DNA from: Pedobacter sp. ok626
GTDB lineage: Bacteria; Bacteroidota; Bacteroidia; Sphingobacteriales; Sphingobacteriaceae
Direction of reading: 5' to 3'
Length of the DNA stretch: 64,000 nt
Assembly (NCBI RefSeq): GCF_900100435.1
Contig: NZ_FNEX01000010.1
Span: forward strand, 62,001-126,000
In this document: positions 53,346 to 63,555 of the stretch, piece after piece
Position numbering within the stretch: position 1 is the first letter of the stretch
How the letters are laid out: every line of letters starts with the position of its first letter
Translations under genes and position numbers: made by a program
The notes under the pieces: model-generated
Seen by the model: only the letters and a program-made list of their open reading frames with translations
Told to the model about the DNA's origin: nothing
The model's database searches: none

Positions 53346-56150
53346 TTATACTGATTTATTTTTTTTGAATTCGGTAGGGCTGAGGCCATATTTGCCTTTA
53401 AATACAGTGGAAAAGTAGTTGGGTGTTGAAAAGCCAACCATATAGGTGATCTCAGAAATGGAATAGCTTTCGTTGATCAAGAGGTAACTTGCTTTTTTTA
53501 GCCTTCTGCTAAGGATATAATCGGTGATGCTGCACCCGAGTAATGCTTTAACTTTACGGTATAGCTGTACACGGGAGATGCCTATTGATTTGGCAATGTC
53601 ATCCACGTTGAAATTTTCATTTCCCAAATTTTCCTCTACAATTCCGGCAAAATCATTTAAAAACTTTTTGTCAAGGTTTCTTGATACTTGGGGCTTTCCG
53701 GCTGAGCTGATATCACTCGTATAGTGTGCTTTTAGCATTTCTCTGATTTTTAGTAAATTATTTACGTTTGCGATCAGGTAGTCATAATTAAAGGGTTTCA
53801 CGATGTAAGTGTCTGCCATACTTTCCAGTCCGGAAATTTGCTGCTCGGTACTGCCTTGAGCGGTGAGTAAAATAACCGGAATGTGCGAAGTCCGTAAATC
53901 GGATTTCAGTTTTATAGTCAGTTCCCGGCCTGAGATGCCAGGTAAGACAATATCTGATATGATCAGATCGGGAACTTCTCTGAAGGCAGCAATGAGGCCT
54001 TGTTCTGCGTCGCTGGCTGTAAATACTTCATAGTGGCTACTCAGTTTTTGGCTAAGGTAATTCAACAAATCTGGGTTGTCCTCAACAACGAGTATGGATT
54101 GCTCTCTCAAGGAATTCGATAGGTTTTGTTGCTGTTCAGTGGGCTCATCCAGATCTGTTGTATAGATCCGTGCCTGTTCATACAATTCAGATTTATCTAA
54201 TTGTTGCTGTTGCCGTTCCGTTTCACTGAAGTGGGTATTCCCGGTAGGCAAACTTACCACAAAGCTGGTACTTTTGTTTTTGATACTTTCTACCTTAATA
54301 TCTCCATGGTGTAGCCGCATCAGTTCTTTAGATAGGGATAGTCCAAGTCCCGAACCTTTGGTTGAGGAGCCTTCTGCCTGATAAAAATGTTCAAATACAT
54401 GGAGTGCGTCATCCGAACTCATTCCTATACCATTGTCTTGCACAGATACGTAAATGAAATCGGATTCCTCCCATATATCTACGGTTATCGCGCCCTGATC
54501 CCGACTAAACTTTAAGGCATTGGATAGCAAATTAAAAATTACCTTATCTAACATATTGGCGTCAAACCAAGCTGTTATCTCCGTTTTTTTTGCAATCAGT
54601 CTGAGGTCTATATTTCTTTTCTGCGCATTGTGCTGAAAGCTCTCCGTAATCTCCTTGATAAACTCCACCAGGTTGTTTGGGGACGCCTTGATTTTCATTT
54701 GCTCGTATTCAATTTTACGGTACTCAATGAGTTGATTGATGAGCCGTAGTAATCGGTATACATTTTTGTGTATCAGCTTCAAGTTATGCCCTGCAATGGA
54801 TTTGATCTTATCCAGGTTCAACAGATCCTCCAATGGGGAGAGAATCAGTGTCAGTGGTGTACGAAACTCATGGGACATATTGGTGAAAAAGTCCAGCTTA
54901 GCCTCTGTTGCCAATTTTGCTTTTTCGGACATTTCAATCAGTTGGTTTCGCTGCCTGAGTATTTCCTGATGATTGGCTTCGAGATTTTTATTGATCTTTC
55001 TGTTCTCTAGCAATGCATAAAAGGCTAGTCCCCCTAATACGATAGCCAGCACAAGGGTAATTATGGTGACATTTAACACCAATTGTTGATCTTTGAAAAG
55101 TACTTTTTGCTCGTCCAGTAAAGTTTGCTGGCGTTCAATGTCTTTTTGCTGACTACGAATTTTATTCCATTGCAGTTTCATTAATTCCACATTGGAGGGG
55201 TCAATCACAAGGGAGGTCAAGGTATTTTCTTTCAAGAAAGGCTCTTTATTCAATATCTTAAAAGCGGTGTTAATGGCCTCTTTACCGCCTGTTGGATATA
55301 AGATGCTGGCATCAATAACTCCACTACTCACCATTTCCAGTCCGGCTCCTTTGCCGGGCAGGGCATCTACGCCAATAATTTTAATGTCGGGATTGAGGTT
55401 GAGCTTTTTTACAATCTCCCGGGCACCGGATGCCATCACATCATTGTGTGCAAAGATAACCGCTGCCGAATGCAGTTCCGGTTGTATTTTTATTAACTCT
55501 GCTGCTGCGTTGGGTTGTAGCCAGTCGCCATATATTTCTTTACTGATCTTTAATTCTTTAAAAGGCTTTAGTCCATCTGCAAAGCCTCTTTGTCTTTCAA
55601 TGGTAGGCGAGGAGCCCGGAAGACCCATCACTTCGATCACATTTCCCTTTTCTTTCCATGCGGCACCGATGTATGCTGCGGCCATTTTACCAATCTGGTA
55701 ATTGTCTGCCCCGACATAGGCGGTGTATAAACTGGATGCCGTTTTCCGGTCAATTACGATCACAGGAATTCCCTTTTTATAGGCTTCTTCTACTACCTGG
55801 GTTAAGGGTTGGGCCTCATTGGGAGAAATGATCAGCAGGTCAAGATGTTGTTCCAGCATCTTTTTAACCTGGCTCACCTGTTTTTGGCTATTGCCATCGG
55901 CATCGGCATAAATGAAGTTTGCATCGGGATGCAGTGACAGCTCCATGCGCATTTCTTCCAGCATACCCTTACGCCATAAATCAGATCCTATACACTGGGA
56001 AAATCCAATCGTAAACTCCTGATGTTTCTTTTTTTCAGTACAGCCAGTCGATAGCATGGCCAGTAGTAGGAAAAATACCAGGTAGCGAAGAAAGAGAAGT
56101 CTGGGCTTAATCACGAATATGATAGTATTTATATTGGCTTGATGCAGCAC
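53346..56150 (-). CDS. Hybrid two-component regulator with fused periplasmic sugar-binding domain
   Basis: One-protein sensor and activator of the fructan PUL, like BT1754 of Bacteroides thetaiotaomicron, whose sensor binds fructose. Residues about 45-330 are a type I periplasmic binding protein (FTIGFSQCIGSDLWRKGMLE, IDRKTASSLYTAYVGADNYQ, VIFAHNDVMASGAREIVKKL). A helix at about 355-380 crosses the membrane. Then the kinase with H427 (NMSHEFRTPLTL), N box FNLLSNALKF, G boxes DNGIGM and GSGLGLSLSKEL; the receiver with D733 (LIISDIVLPG); and AraC helices (SIGISRVQLYRKVKALLG, YMVGFSTPNYFSTVFKGKY). The signal segment ends in a lipobox-like STGC (Cys37), which may be fortuitous. Divergent from the transporter gene. 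Confidence 0.95.
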   Translation of the reverse strand: MLHQANINTIIFVIKPRLLFLRYLVFFLLLAMLSTGCTEKKKHQEFTIGFSQCIGSDLWRKGMLEEMRMELSLHPDANFIYADADGNSQKQVSQVKKMLEQHLDLLIISPNEAQPLTQVVEEAYKKGIPVIVIDRKTASSLYTAYVGADNYQIGKMAAAYIGAAWKEKGNVIEVMGLPGSSPTIERQRGFADGLKPFKELKISKEIYGDWLQPNAAAELIKIQPELHSAAVIFAHNDVMASGAREIVKKLNLNPDIKIIGVDALPGKGAGLEMVSSGVIDASILYPTGGKEAINTAFKILNKEPFLKENTLTSLVIDPSNVELMKLQWNKIRSQQKDIERQQTLLDEQKVLFKDQQLVLNVTIITLVLAIVLGGLAFYALLENRKINKNLEANHQEILRQRNQLIEMSEKAKLATEAKLDFFTNMSHEFRTPLTLILSPLEDLLNLDKIKSIAGHNLKLIHKNVYRLLRLINQLIEYRKIEYEQMKIKASPNNLVEFIKEITESFQHNAQKRNIDLRLIAKKTEITAWFDANMLDKVIFNLLSNALKFSRDQGAITVDIWEESDFIYVSVQDNGIGMSSDDALHVFEHFYQAEGSSTKGSGLGLSLSKELMRLHHGDIKVESIKNKSTSFVVSLPTGNTHFSETERQQQQLDKSELYEQARIYTTDLDEPTEQQQNLSNSLREQSILVVEDNPDLLNYLSQKLSSHYEVFTASDAEQGLIAAFREVPDLIISDIVLPGISGRELTIKLKSDLRTSHIPVILLTAQGSTEQQISGLESMADTYIVKPFNYDYLIANVNNLLKIREMLKAHYTSDISSAGKPQVSRNLDKKFLNDFAGIVEENLGNENFNVDDIAKSIGISRVQLYRKVKALLGCSITDYILSRRLKKASYLLINESYSISEITYMVGFSTPNYFSTVFKGKYGLSPTEFKKNKSV

Positions 56151-56434
56151 CTATTGCCGCTTGGAAAGTAAATGTAAAGAAAAATGTACGCTAAGTCAAA
56201 ACTGCACCATAGGTGTAGGGTTAAGGTGTATACTAAGGAGGTATCAAAACTGTAAGTCTGGTGTTCAAATATTGAAGTTTTCTGGTTTTTAATGTTGTTT
56301 GTTTTATTTAATGTACTGATTTTTAGTTAATTAAATAATGTTTTAAAATTGTACGCTTTTGAAACGATATTGATTATCAGTAACTGACAATTCGGCTAAT
56401 TTGCGTTTCGTTAACCATAATATAACATAAACGT
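56151..56434. promoter_or_regulatory. Divergent control region of the fructan PUL
   Basis: 284 bases between the hybrid regulator and the symporter gene with no coding sequence that I can support. It must hold both promoters and the regulator's binding site. I see a small palindrome TCAGT-A-ACTGA at 56377-56387 and a GAAACG (56361-56366) / CGTTTC (56404-56409) pair in the 80 bases before the symporter start, but no clear -7/-33 match. Confidence 0.4.
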
Positions 56435-57769
56435 ATGAGCAAACATTCCGTCCTGGCCTGGTCCACGGTCGTAGCCCTTGGCGGCTTTTTATTCGGATTC
56501 GACACCGCAGTAATTTCCGGAGCTGAAAAATCAATCCAACAATACTGGAATCTTTCTGTATTTGAGCATGGGCTAACCATATCTATTGCCTTAATAGGAA
56601 CTGTTATCGGATCGCTGATCGGATCGCAGCCTTCAGATCGCTTCGGACGTAAAAATACGCTGTACTTTGTAGCTATCGCTTACTTGTTATCTTCCTTAGG
56701 AACCGCACTTGCTGACAATTGGTATGTGTTTTTGATGTTTCGTTTGTTAGGTGGATTGGGAGTTGGCATATCGTCTGTAGTTGCGCCGATTTATATTTCA
56801 GAAGTATCTCCAGCCAACAGACGTGGTCGTTTGGTTGGTTTGTTCCAGTTCAATGTGGTATTGGGCATCCTGATTTCTTACCTTTCCAATTACCTGATCA
56901 GTCAGGGTGGCGAGGCGTCCTGGCGTTGGATGCTGGGGGTACAGGCTTTTCCGTCCCTGATATTTTTAATCTTGATTTATTTCATTCCTGAAAGTCCACG
57001 CTGGCTTATTCTTAAACAAGCTGCATATGATAAGGCCTTGGAAATCCTCCGGATCATTAATCCTCTGAATTGCGAAGAGGAATTAGCTGCTATCAAAAAC
57101 TCGGCATTAAAAATGGATGAGCATAAAGAAAAAAGTGAAAGTCTGTTTTCGGCACAATATAAAAAACCAGTCATGCTGGCCATGCTGTTTGCCTTTTTTA
57201 ACCAGGTATCCGGGATCAATGCCATCATTTATTATGCGCCGCGTATTTTTGAGATGGCGGGTTTAGGGGCACATTCCTCTCTTTTGTCTACAGTGGGTAT
57301 TGGTTTGATCAATTTCATCTTTACGTTGATTGCTATTAATTTCATTGATAAGATTGGACGACGGGTGTTGATGCTGGTCGGTTCATTTGGTTTAATCGCA
57401 GCGTTGTTTTTGGTAGCTTATACGTTTTATAGCGAAAATTATAGCGGTTTTGCCATTCCTGCCTACATGATGATGTTTATCGCATTCTTTGCCTTTTCGC
57501 AAGGCGCGGTCATCTGGGTATTCATCTCAGAAATATTTCCCAATTCAGTTCGGGCTAAAGGTCAAACCCTGGGTAGCTCTACACATTGGGTGATGGCGGC
57601 TATTATTGCTTTTTGCTTTCCCTATCTGGCAGAAACCTTTGGAGGTGCCGTTACTTTTTCTTTTTTTGGAAGTATGATGGTCTTGCAGCTGCTATTTGTA
57701 TGGCGTTTTATGCCCGAAACAAAAGGTCAGTCCCTGGAACAAATTGGAACTCATTTAACCATGCATTAA
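56435..57769 (+). CDS. Sugar/H+ symporter of the MFS sugar-porter family (likely fructose permease)
   Basis: Inner-membrane sugar importer, 444 residues with twelve predicted helices. Sugar-porter signatures: GGFLFGFDTAVISGAEKSI at helix 1, SDRFGRKNTLYFVA between helices 2 and 3, RLLGGLGVGISSVVAPIYIS and EVSPANRRGRLVGLFQFNVV, then PESPRWLIL in the central loop, FNQVSGINAIIYYAPRIFE at helix 7, and the terminal PETKGQSLEQI. The gene order matches the fructan PUL of Bacteroides, where this transporter carries fructose. Fructose is an inference from context and the adjoining kinase. Followed by the kinase gene after 10 bases. Confidence 0.92.
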   Translation: MSKHSVLAWSTVVALGGFLFGFDTAVISGAEKSIQQYWNLSVFEHGLTISIALIGTVIGSLIGSQPSDRFGRKNTLYFVAIAYLLSSLGTALADNWYVFLMFRLLGGLGVGISSVVAPIYISEVSPANRRGRLVGLFQFNVVLGILISYLSNYLISQGGEASWRWMLGVQAFPSLIFLILIYFIPESPRWLILKQAAYDKALEILRIINPLNCEEELAAIKNSALKMDEHKEKSESLFSAQYKKPVMLAMLFAFFNQVSGINAIIYYAPRIFEMAGLGAHSSLLSTVGIGLINFIFTLIAINFIDKIGRRVLMLVGSFGLIAALFLVAYTFYSENYSGFAIPAYMMMFIAFFAFSQGAVIWVFISEIFPNSVRAKGQTLGSSTHWVMAAIIAFCFPYLAETFGGAVTFSFFGSMMVLQLLFVWRFMPETKGQSLEQIGTHLTMH

Positions 57770-57779
57770 CAGTAAGAAT

Positions 57780-58700
57780 ATGAAGAGTCAATCGAATAAA
57801 TCAGTCGTGTGTTTCGGTGAAGTACTTTGGGATTTACTCCCTGGCGGTAAGAAACCCGGAGGCGCGCCTATGAATGTAGCATACCATTTGCATAAACTTG
57901 GTCTAAAAAGCCACATGATCAGTAGTGTAGGTCAAGATGAAGCTGGGTTGGAATTGTTAGATTTTCTGAAATCCATAGAACTGCCCTTGACTTATATCCA
58001 ACAAGATGCTTTGCATCAAACCAGTGCCGTTCAGGCTACTGTGGGTGACAACCACGAGGTCAGTTATGATATTCTTTTTCCGGTAGCCTGGGATTTCATT
58101 CGCTGGGAACCGGCGCATGAGCAATTGATCAGCAATGCTGATGCCTTCATTTTTGGAAGTCTAGGTTCAAGAAATGAGACTTCAAGAGAGGCTTTGTTAA
58201 AAATGCTCGATTATGCAAAGTATAGGGTGTTTGATGTGAATATTCGCGAGCCGCATTATACGCAGGATTTTGTAATCCAATTGTTGGATAAATGCGACCT
58301 GGTTAAATTGAACCTTGCGGAGCTGGAAATGATTGCGGGCTGGTTCAATCCGGCCTGCATCAATGAGCTGGAAAGGATTGAACTCCTTTTTGAGCGGTTT
58401 AATTTCCAGGAAGTCATCATTACCAAGGGAGGAAAGGGTGCTACTTATTATACAGAAACTATACGTTATGATTACCCGGCTTATCCGGTTGATGTACAGG
58501 ATACAGTCGGTAGCGGTGATTCTTTTTTAGCGGCTTTTTTGGCCATGAAGTTAAGTGATGAGCCTTTAGAAGAGGTGTTGAATTATGCAGTAGCGATGGG
58601 GGCATTTGTGACAGCTCAGTCTGGAGCTTGTCCTGAATATTCTAAGTTTGATTTCGACAGATTTATCTGGAAAAGAAGTCTGACTAATCTTCATTTTTAA
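57780..58700 (+). CDS. PfkB-family fructokinase
   Basis: Cytoplasmic ATP-dependent kinase that phosphorylates imported fructose, 306 residues. N-terminal sugar-binding part: VVCFGEVLWDLLPGGKKPGG and APMNVAYHLHKLGL, then SVGQDEAGLELLDFL. The PfkB signature and catalytic Asp are in DVQDTVGSGDSFLAAFLAM near residue 240, where the anion hole G-S-G-D replaces the more usual G-A-G-D. VFDVNIREPHYT and LVKLNLAELEMI are typical of bacterial fructokinases. It lies between the transporter and susC in one operon. Other PfkB sugars cannot be ruled out, but the whole locus points to fructose. Confidence 0.92.
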   Translation: MKSQSNKSVVCFGEVLWDLLPGGKKPGGAPMNVAYHLHKLGLKSHMISSVGQDEAGLELLDFLKSIELPLTYIQQDALHQTSAVQATVGDNHEVSYDILFPVAWDFIRWEPAHEQLISNADAFIFGSLGSRNETSREALLKMLDYAKYRVFDVNIREPHYTQDFVIQLLDKCDLVKLNLAELEMIAGWFNPACINELERIELLFERFNFQEVIITKGGKGATYYTETIRYDYPAYPVDVQDTVGSGDSFLAAFLAMKLSDEPLEEVLNYAVAMGAFVTAQSGACPEYSKFDFDRFIWKRSLTNLHF

Positions 58701-58710
58701 TTAGTAACAA

Positions 58711-58730
58711 ACCAATATAAACCAATATAA
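58711..58730 (+). repeat. Tandem 10-bp repeat in the susC leader
   Basis: ACCAATATAA occurs twice in direct succession, with a third partial AAC after, ending 10 bases before the susC ATG. Similar ACCAATATAA or ACCAAATATAA strings precede the sigma gene at 48885 and fecR at 26893. It is in the A-rich leader typical of Bacteroidota mRNA starts. Confidence 0.6.
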
Positions 58731-58740
58731 ACTTAAGCGT

Positions 58741-61700
58741 ATGAGCAAATATGTTCTACTAATTCTTGCTATGTCCTGTTGTTTTCAGTTCAGCAGGGCG
58801 CAGCAAAAAAGCACCGTCAGCGGTAAAGTTACCGATGGAAAGGGCGAAACCTTAATTGGTGTGAATGTACTCCTTAAAGGAACACGAATAGGAACTGCGA
58901 CAGATGCAAATGGGAAGTATAGCCTTGATGTGTCTGGAAACGAGCCAGTTTTAGTGATTTCTTATATGGGCTTTCTAACCCGGGAAGTGCCAGTTGCTAA
59001 CCGTAAAAACTTGGATGTAATTTTGGAAACTGATGCCAAAGCACTGACTGAGGTTGTGGTAACAGGTTATCAAAGTGAACGCAAAAAAGATTTGACCGGT
59101 TCGGTTGCGGTGGTCGACGTGGATGAAATGAAAAAGCAGTCCGTAGCCAATCCCATCAAAGCCTTGCAGGGACAAGTGGCGGGTATGTACATTACAGGGA
59201 ATGGTGCGCCAAGTGCCCCGGCCACTGTCCGCATTCGTGGAATTGGAACGTTAAATAACAACGATCCATTGTACATCATTGATGGTGTACCCACCAAAGC
59301 TGGAATGCATGAATTGAATTCGGCCGATATCGAATCCATCCAGGTGCTTAAAGATGCTTCTTCAGCTAGTATTTATGGCTCCAGAGCAGCAAATGGGGTA
59401 ATCATCGTGACCACGAAGCATGGTAAAACCGGGGGTACACAAGCCAGTCTGAATGCTTATACCTCCTTGTCGACCTATGTAAATAAACTCAAAATGCTGG
59501 ATGCAGAAGGTTATGGCCGTGTACTTTGGCAGGCCAGTGTAAACAGTGGCTTTGATCCAAACAGCAATGGAATACAGTATCAGTACGACTGGAAGGTTGA
59601 TCCCTCAACCAATTTGCCCGTATTAAATAAAGTGATGGTACCTGAATATTTAAATGTGTCGCAGACTTTGAAATCGGCCAATACAGACTGGTTTGGCGAA
59701 ATTTCCCAATTGGGAGTCATTCAAAACTATGATGCGCAATTGTCAAATGGTACAGAAAACGGTAGTTATTTATTGTCATTGGGGTATTTTGATAATAAAG
59801 GCATTGTGAAGACTACCGATTTCAACAGGATCTCTGCCCGCATGAATTCCGATTATAAATTGTGGAATGGCGCAGTCACAATCGGACAAAACCTGAGCCT
59901 GACCAAGACCAAAGAAGTGGCCGCAGATATCATCAACTCTGCGCTGCAGGCATTACCTATTATTCCGGTGCATACGGTAGACGGCAAAGGTTGGGGCGGA
60001 CCTGTAGCTGGCATGAACGACCGCCAAAACCCGGTAAGGGTATTGGAAGACAATAAACAAAACGGTTACGATTACATGCGGTTATTTGGTAATTTCTTTG
60101 CAGATGTGAAGCTGATGCCAGGACTGGTATTTCGTTCCAACTTTGGTATAGACTATGGAAATTACAGTTCAAGAAACTGGCAAAAGAAATACCAGAGTGG
60201 TTACCTCGTCAATGATGTGAACAAAGTCATCAATAACCAGACCCACAATACTAAAACTACCTGGACAAACACATTGAACTATAAGCTTGAGCAAGATAAA
60301 CACCGTTTGGATGTCATTGCTGGTACCGAGTATTACCGAGAAAAAAACACTTCTTTCATGGCCTCCAGAGAAGGTTTTGTTTTGGAAGATCCAGATTATA
60401 TGTACCTGGATGCAGGAACTGGTGCCAAAGACAATAGTGGCAGCGGAGCAGAAAGTGTGTTGTTCTCCTATCTGGCTAAAGCCAATTATTCCTATATGGA
60501 CCGGTATCTATTGAGCGCCACCATACGTTATGACGGCTCTTCCCGCTTTGGTAAAAATAACCGCTTCGGAACTTTTCCGGCATTTTCAGCAGGCTGGCGC
60601 TTGAGTGAAGAGTCTTTTATTAAAAACAATACGACTATTTTCGACGACTTAAAACTGCGTTTTGGCTGGGGTAAAACCGGTAATCAGGAAATCAACAACA
60701 ATGCGATTTACAACATTTACCTGACCAACTATAATACGACAGCATACGACATCAATGGCAATAAAAGTGGGGTATTGCCATCCGGCTTTTACCTTTCGCA
60801 AAATGCCAACCCGGACCTGAAATGGGAAGCTACTCAAATGACAGATATGGGACTTGATTTCTCTATGTTCAATCAAAAGATTTATGGAAGTATCGGTTAT
60901 TACATCAAAAAAACTTCAGATATTTTGTTGCTTCCGCCCTATATAGGGGTATTGGGAGAAGGGGGGAATACCTGGGTTAACGGCGCATCTATGCAGAATA
61001 AAGGTTTTGAACTGAGCCTGGGACACCGAAGTCAGATTGGCCGCGATTTAAAGCTAGACCTTAGCGGCAATTTTGATGTGGTTAGAAATCAAGTTACCCA
61101 CTTGCCTGCTGAAGTGATCAATGCCTATGGTGGAGATGGCAGGGGGCAGAATATCCTGGGCAGGGCTTACGGTTCCCACTTTGGTTACATTGCTGATGGG
61201 CTTTTCAAAACACAGGCCGACCTGGATGCGCATGCAGCACAACCAGGTAAAGGTTTGGGCAGGATTCGTTACCGCGATTTGAATGGAGACGGTGTTATTA
61301 ATGATTACGACCGCAGCTGGATTGGGGTGCCCTTACCCAAATTCACTTATGGCTTCAATGTGGCCATCAATTATAAAAACTTTGACCTTTCGTTTTTGCT
61401 GCAGGGTATCGGATCTATTGATGTAAAGAATGATGCCAAATACTTCACTGATTTCTGGAGTGCGGTAGAATCTTCTTCTAACAAAGGTGCCCGTTTATTA
61501 AATGCATGGACACCAACCAATTCCAATTCGCAGATTCCTGCTGCGGCCTTAACGGATGACAATTTTGAAGCTCGTTTCTCTACTTATTTTATTGAAAACG
61601 GTTCTTACCTGAAATTGAGAAATGCCCAGATTGGTTACACTTTCAACACCAGGCATATCAGTAAGTTGAAGATGAAATCGCTCAGATTGTATGTTGGAGG

Positions 61701-61818
61701 GGACAATCTATTGATATTACTAAAATCAAAATCATTTTCGGGTCTTGATCCAGAGAATCCAGGCTTTGGATACCCCAATCCAATGGTGATTACCGGTGGT
61801 ATCAATATTAAACTTTAA
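58741..61818 (+). CDS. SusC-type TonB-dependent receptor (fructan locus)
   Basis: Outer-membrane importer of 1025 residues without an STN domain, fitting control by the hybrid two-component regulator instead of sigma/FecR. Signal LLILAMSCCFQFSRAQ. Carboxypeptidase-like domain (SGKVTDGKGETLIGVNVLLK), junction LTEVVVTGYQSERKKDLTGS, plug (PLYIIDGVPTKAGM, SIQVLKDASSASIYGSRAAN) and barrel to the terminus INIKL. The barrel contains RYRDLNGDGVINDYD, a calcium-site-like loop. Same position as BT1763 in the Bacteroides fructan PUL. The last bases overlap a possible upstream start of susD, but the favoured start lies 13 bases after the stop. Confidence 0.95.
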   Translation: MSKYVLLILAMSCCFQFSRAQQKSTVSGKVTDGKGETLIGVNVLLKGTRIGTATDANGKYSLDVSGNEPVLVISYMGFLTREVPVANRKNLDVILETDAKALTEVVVTGYQSERKKDLTGSVAVVDVDEMKKQSVANPIKALQGQVAGMYITGNGAPSAPATVRIRGIGTLNNNDPLYIIDGVPTKAGMHELNSADIESIQVLKDASSASIYGSRAANGVIIVTTKHGKTGGTQASLNAYTSLSTYVNKLKMLDAEGYGRVLWQASVNSGFDPNSNGIQYQYDWKVDPSTNLPVLNKVMVPEYLNVSQTLKSANTDWFGEISQLGVIQNYDAQLSNGTENGSYLLSLGYFDNKGIVKTTDFNRISARMNSDYKLWNGAVTIGQNLSLTKTKEVAADIINSALQALPIIPVHTVDGKGWGGPVAGMNDRQNPVRVLEDNKQNGYDYMRLFGNFFADVKLMPGLVFRSNFGIDYGNYSSRNWQKKYQSGYLVNDVNKVINNQTHNTKTTWTNTLNYKLEQDKHRLDVIAGTEYYREKNTSFMASREGFVLEDPDYMYLDAGTGAKDNSGSGAESVLFSYLAKANYSYMDRYLLSATIRYDGSSRFGKNNRFGTFPAFSAGWRLSEESFIKNNTTIFDDLKLRFGWGKTGNQEINNNAIYNIYLTNYNTTAYDINGNKSGVLPSGFYLSQNANPDLKWEATQMTDMGLDFSMFNQKIYGSIGYYIKKTSDILLLPPYIGVLGEGGNTWVNGASMQNKGFELSLGHRSQIGRDLKLDLSGNFDVVRNQVTHLPAEVINAYGGDGRGQNILGRAYGSHFGYIADGLFKTQADLDAHAAQPGKGLGRIRYRDLNGDGVINDYDRSWIGVPLPKFTYGFNVAINYKNFDLSFLLQGIGSIDVKNDAKYFTDFWSAVESSSNKGARLLNAWTPTNSNSQIPAAALTDDNFEARFSTYFIENGSYLKLRNAQIGYTFNTRHISKLKMKSLRLYVGGDNLLILLKSKSFSGLDPENPGFGYPNPMVITGGINIKL

Positions 61819-61831
61819 AATCAGAATCATT

Positions 61832-63532
61832 ATGAAAAGATATTTATATATAACTCTGTTGGCTGTTCTGGGACTTAGCTCCTGTAAAAAAGCGCTTGAT
61901 GTGGGGCCTAAGGGTTCGTTAAATGAAGATCAGGTAGCTACGCCCGAACAAGCTGAAGGATTTGTGACTGCTGCTTATTCTCAACTGGGTAATGATGAGA
62001 TCAACCGAGCTTTCAGCATGTATCAATATGGCAATATACGTGCCGATGATGCTTATAAAGGTGGAGGCGGGATCAGTGACGGCGATGTTTTTCATGCCAT
62101 GGAAACCTTTGTAACTTCACGTCCAGATCAATGGAACTATGATGTGATGTGGTACAATATCTACGTGGGCATTAGAAGAGCCAATGAGGGGCTTCGCGTG
62201 ATCAGTAAGTTTACTGCTGATGAATACCCCCTGGTAAAAGAACGCAGTGCAGAATTGCGCTTTCTGCGCGGTTATTGGTATCTCATGTTGGAAAATTTGT
62301 TTAAGAACATTCCCTACATTGACGAGAAACTGCCTTCGCAGGATTATAAAAATGTAAAAAACAACGAGTTTACCCGCGATCAGATTTTAGAGAAGATTGC
62401 TGCTGATTTCCAGTTTGCCGCAGAAAACCTGCCCGCTAAACAAACGCAGGTTGGTCGGGCCAATAAGTACGCTGGTTATGCTTTTCTGGCCAAAACCAGA
62501 TTGTTTCAGGCCTATCAACAAAATGAAACACACGCTGTAATCAATATTGATCCTGCTAAATTACAACAAGTGGTACAGGCAGCAGATATGGTAGCTGCTT
62601 CCAGTTATCAGCTCCAGCCAGATTTTGCCAATAATTTTTTATCTGGTAGTTTCGAGAACGGTGTAGAAGCCATTATGTCGGTTCAGTTTTCAACAGATGA
62701 TGGTGCGGGACGAGGTAGGGTGAATTTTGGCGACATGTTAACTGTGCCACAAGGCATCGGCTGCTGCGATTTTCAAAAACCTTCCCAAACACTGATGAAT
62801 GCTTTTAAAACGGATGCCGCCGGTTTACCACTGCTGGATACTTATAACCAGCAAAATGTCGATTTCTCAGTAAATACTGTAGACCCAAGGGTGGACCATA
62901 CCATTTCCAGACCAGGAGCGCCATGGAAATATGATCCAAACCGTTTGGTAACCACTGCCTGGAGTAGAAATATACCAATCTATGGTACCTACAATTCTAT
63001 GAAAGAGAACGTTTCCCCGGACTGCGACTGCTTTATTAATATTGCTCCATTTTTCGGGAATACCAAGGCCAGAATTATGATCAGATATGCCGACGTCCTG
63101 TTGTTTAAAGCAGAAGCATTGATCGAGCTGGGCCGTCAAAATGAGGCCTTACCTTTGATCAATGAAATACGCGATCGGGCTGCTAAAAGTACGGCCCGTT
63201 TGGTGATGGCCAATGGGCAACCTACTTCCAGATACGCTGTCAAACCTTATATGCCTGGTGTAAACATCATCTGGAACCAGGAAAATGCACGTAAAGCTTT
63301 GCGTTTTGAAAGACGCCTGGAAATGGCATTGGAGGGTGAGCGTTTTTTCGATCTGATGCGCTGGGGCATTGCCGATCAGGAAATGAATGCATTTTTCAAT
63401 GCAGAAAAGTCCACCAGAAGTATTTATCAGAATGCCCGGTTTACCAAGGGAAGGGACGAGTATCTACCTATTCCGCAAAATCAGATCTTCTGGAGCGAGA
63501 ACCGCTATGTGCAAAACCCAGGCTATAATTAA
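61832..63532 (+). CDS. SusD/RagB-family lipoprotein (fructan locus)
   Basis: Glycan-binding partner of the SusC upstream. The ATG at 61832 gives a clean lipoprotein signal (LYITLLAVLGLSSC, Cys18) and 566 residues; an ATG at 61796 inside susC adds 12 residues and is unlikely. Family landmarks: ALDVGPKGSLNEDQVATPEQ, VKERSAELRFLRGYWYLMLE, NLFKNIPYIDEKLP, MIRYADVLLFKAEALIELG, LRFERRLEMALEGERFFDLM, and the tail YLPIPQNQIFWSENRYVQNP. Expected to bind fructan (levan or inulin) in keeping with its position. Confidence 0.95.
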   Translation: MKRYLYITLLAVLGLSSCKKALDVGPKGSLNEDQVATPEQAEGFVTAAYSQLGNDEINRAFSMYQYGNIRADDAYKGGGGISDGDVFHAMETFVTSRPDQWNYDVMWYNIYVGIRRANEGLRVISKFTADEYPLVKERSAELRFLRGYWYLMLENLFKNIPYIDEKLPSQDYKNVKNNEFTRDQILEKIAADFQFAAENLPAKQTQVGRANKYAGYAFLAKTRLFQAYQQNETHAVINIDPAKLQQVVQAADMVAASSYQLQPDFANNFLSGSFENGVEAIMSVQFSTDDGAGRGRVNFGDMLTVPQGIGCCDFQKPSQTLMNAFKTDAAGLPLLDTYNQQNVDFSVNTVDPRVDHTISRPGAPWKYDPNRLVTTAWSRNIPIYGTYNSMKENVSPDCDCFINIAPFFGNTKARIMIRYADVLLFKAEALIELGRQNEALPLINEIRDRAAKSTARLVMANGQPTSRYAVKPYMPGVNIIWNQENARKALRFERRLEMALEGERFFDLMRWGIADQEMNAFFNAEKSTRSIYQNARFTKGRDEYLPIPQNQIFWSENRYVQNPGYN

Positions 63533-63555
63533 TCCGACAGCTAAATCAGAAAAAA

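Noticed and set aside
55192..55701. 169-codon plus-strand frame within the hybrid regulator
   Set aside because: Shadow of the periplasmic-binding-protein domain on the minus strand, which matches its family throughout.
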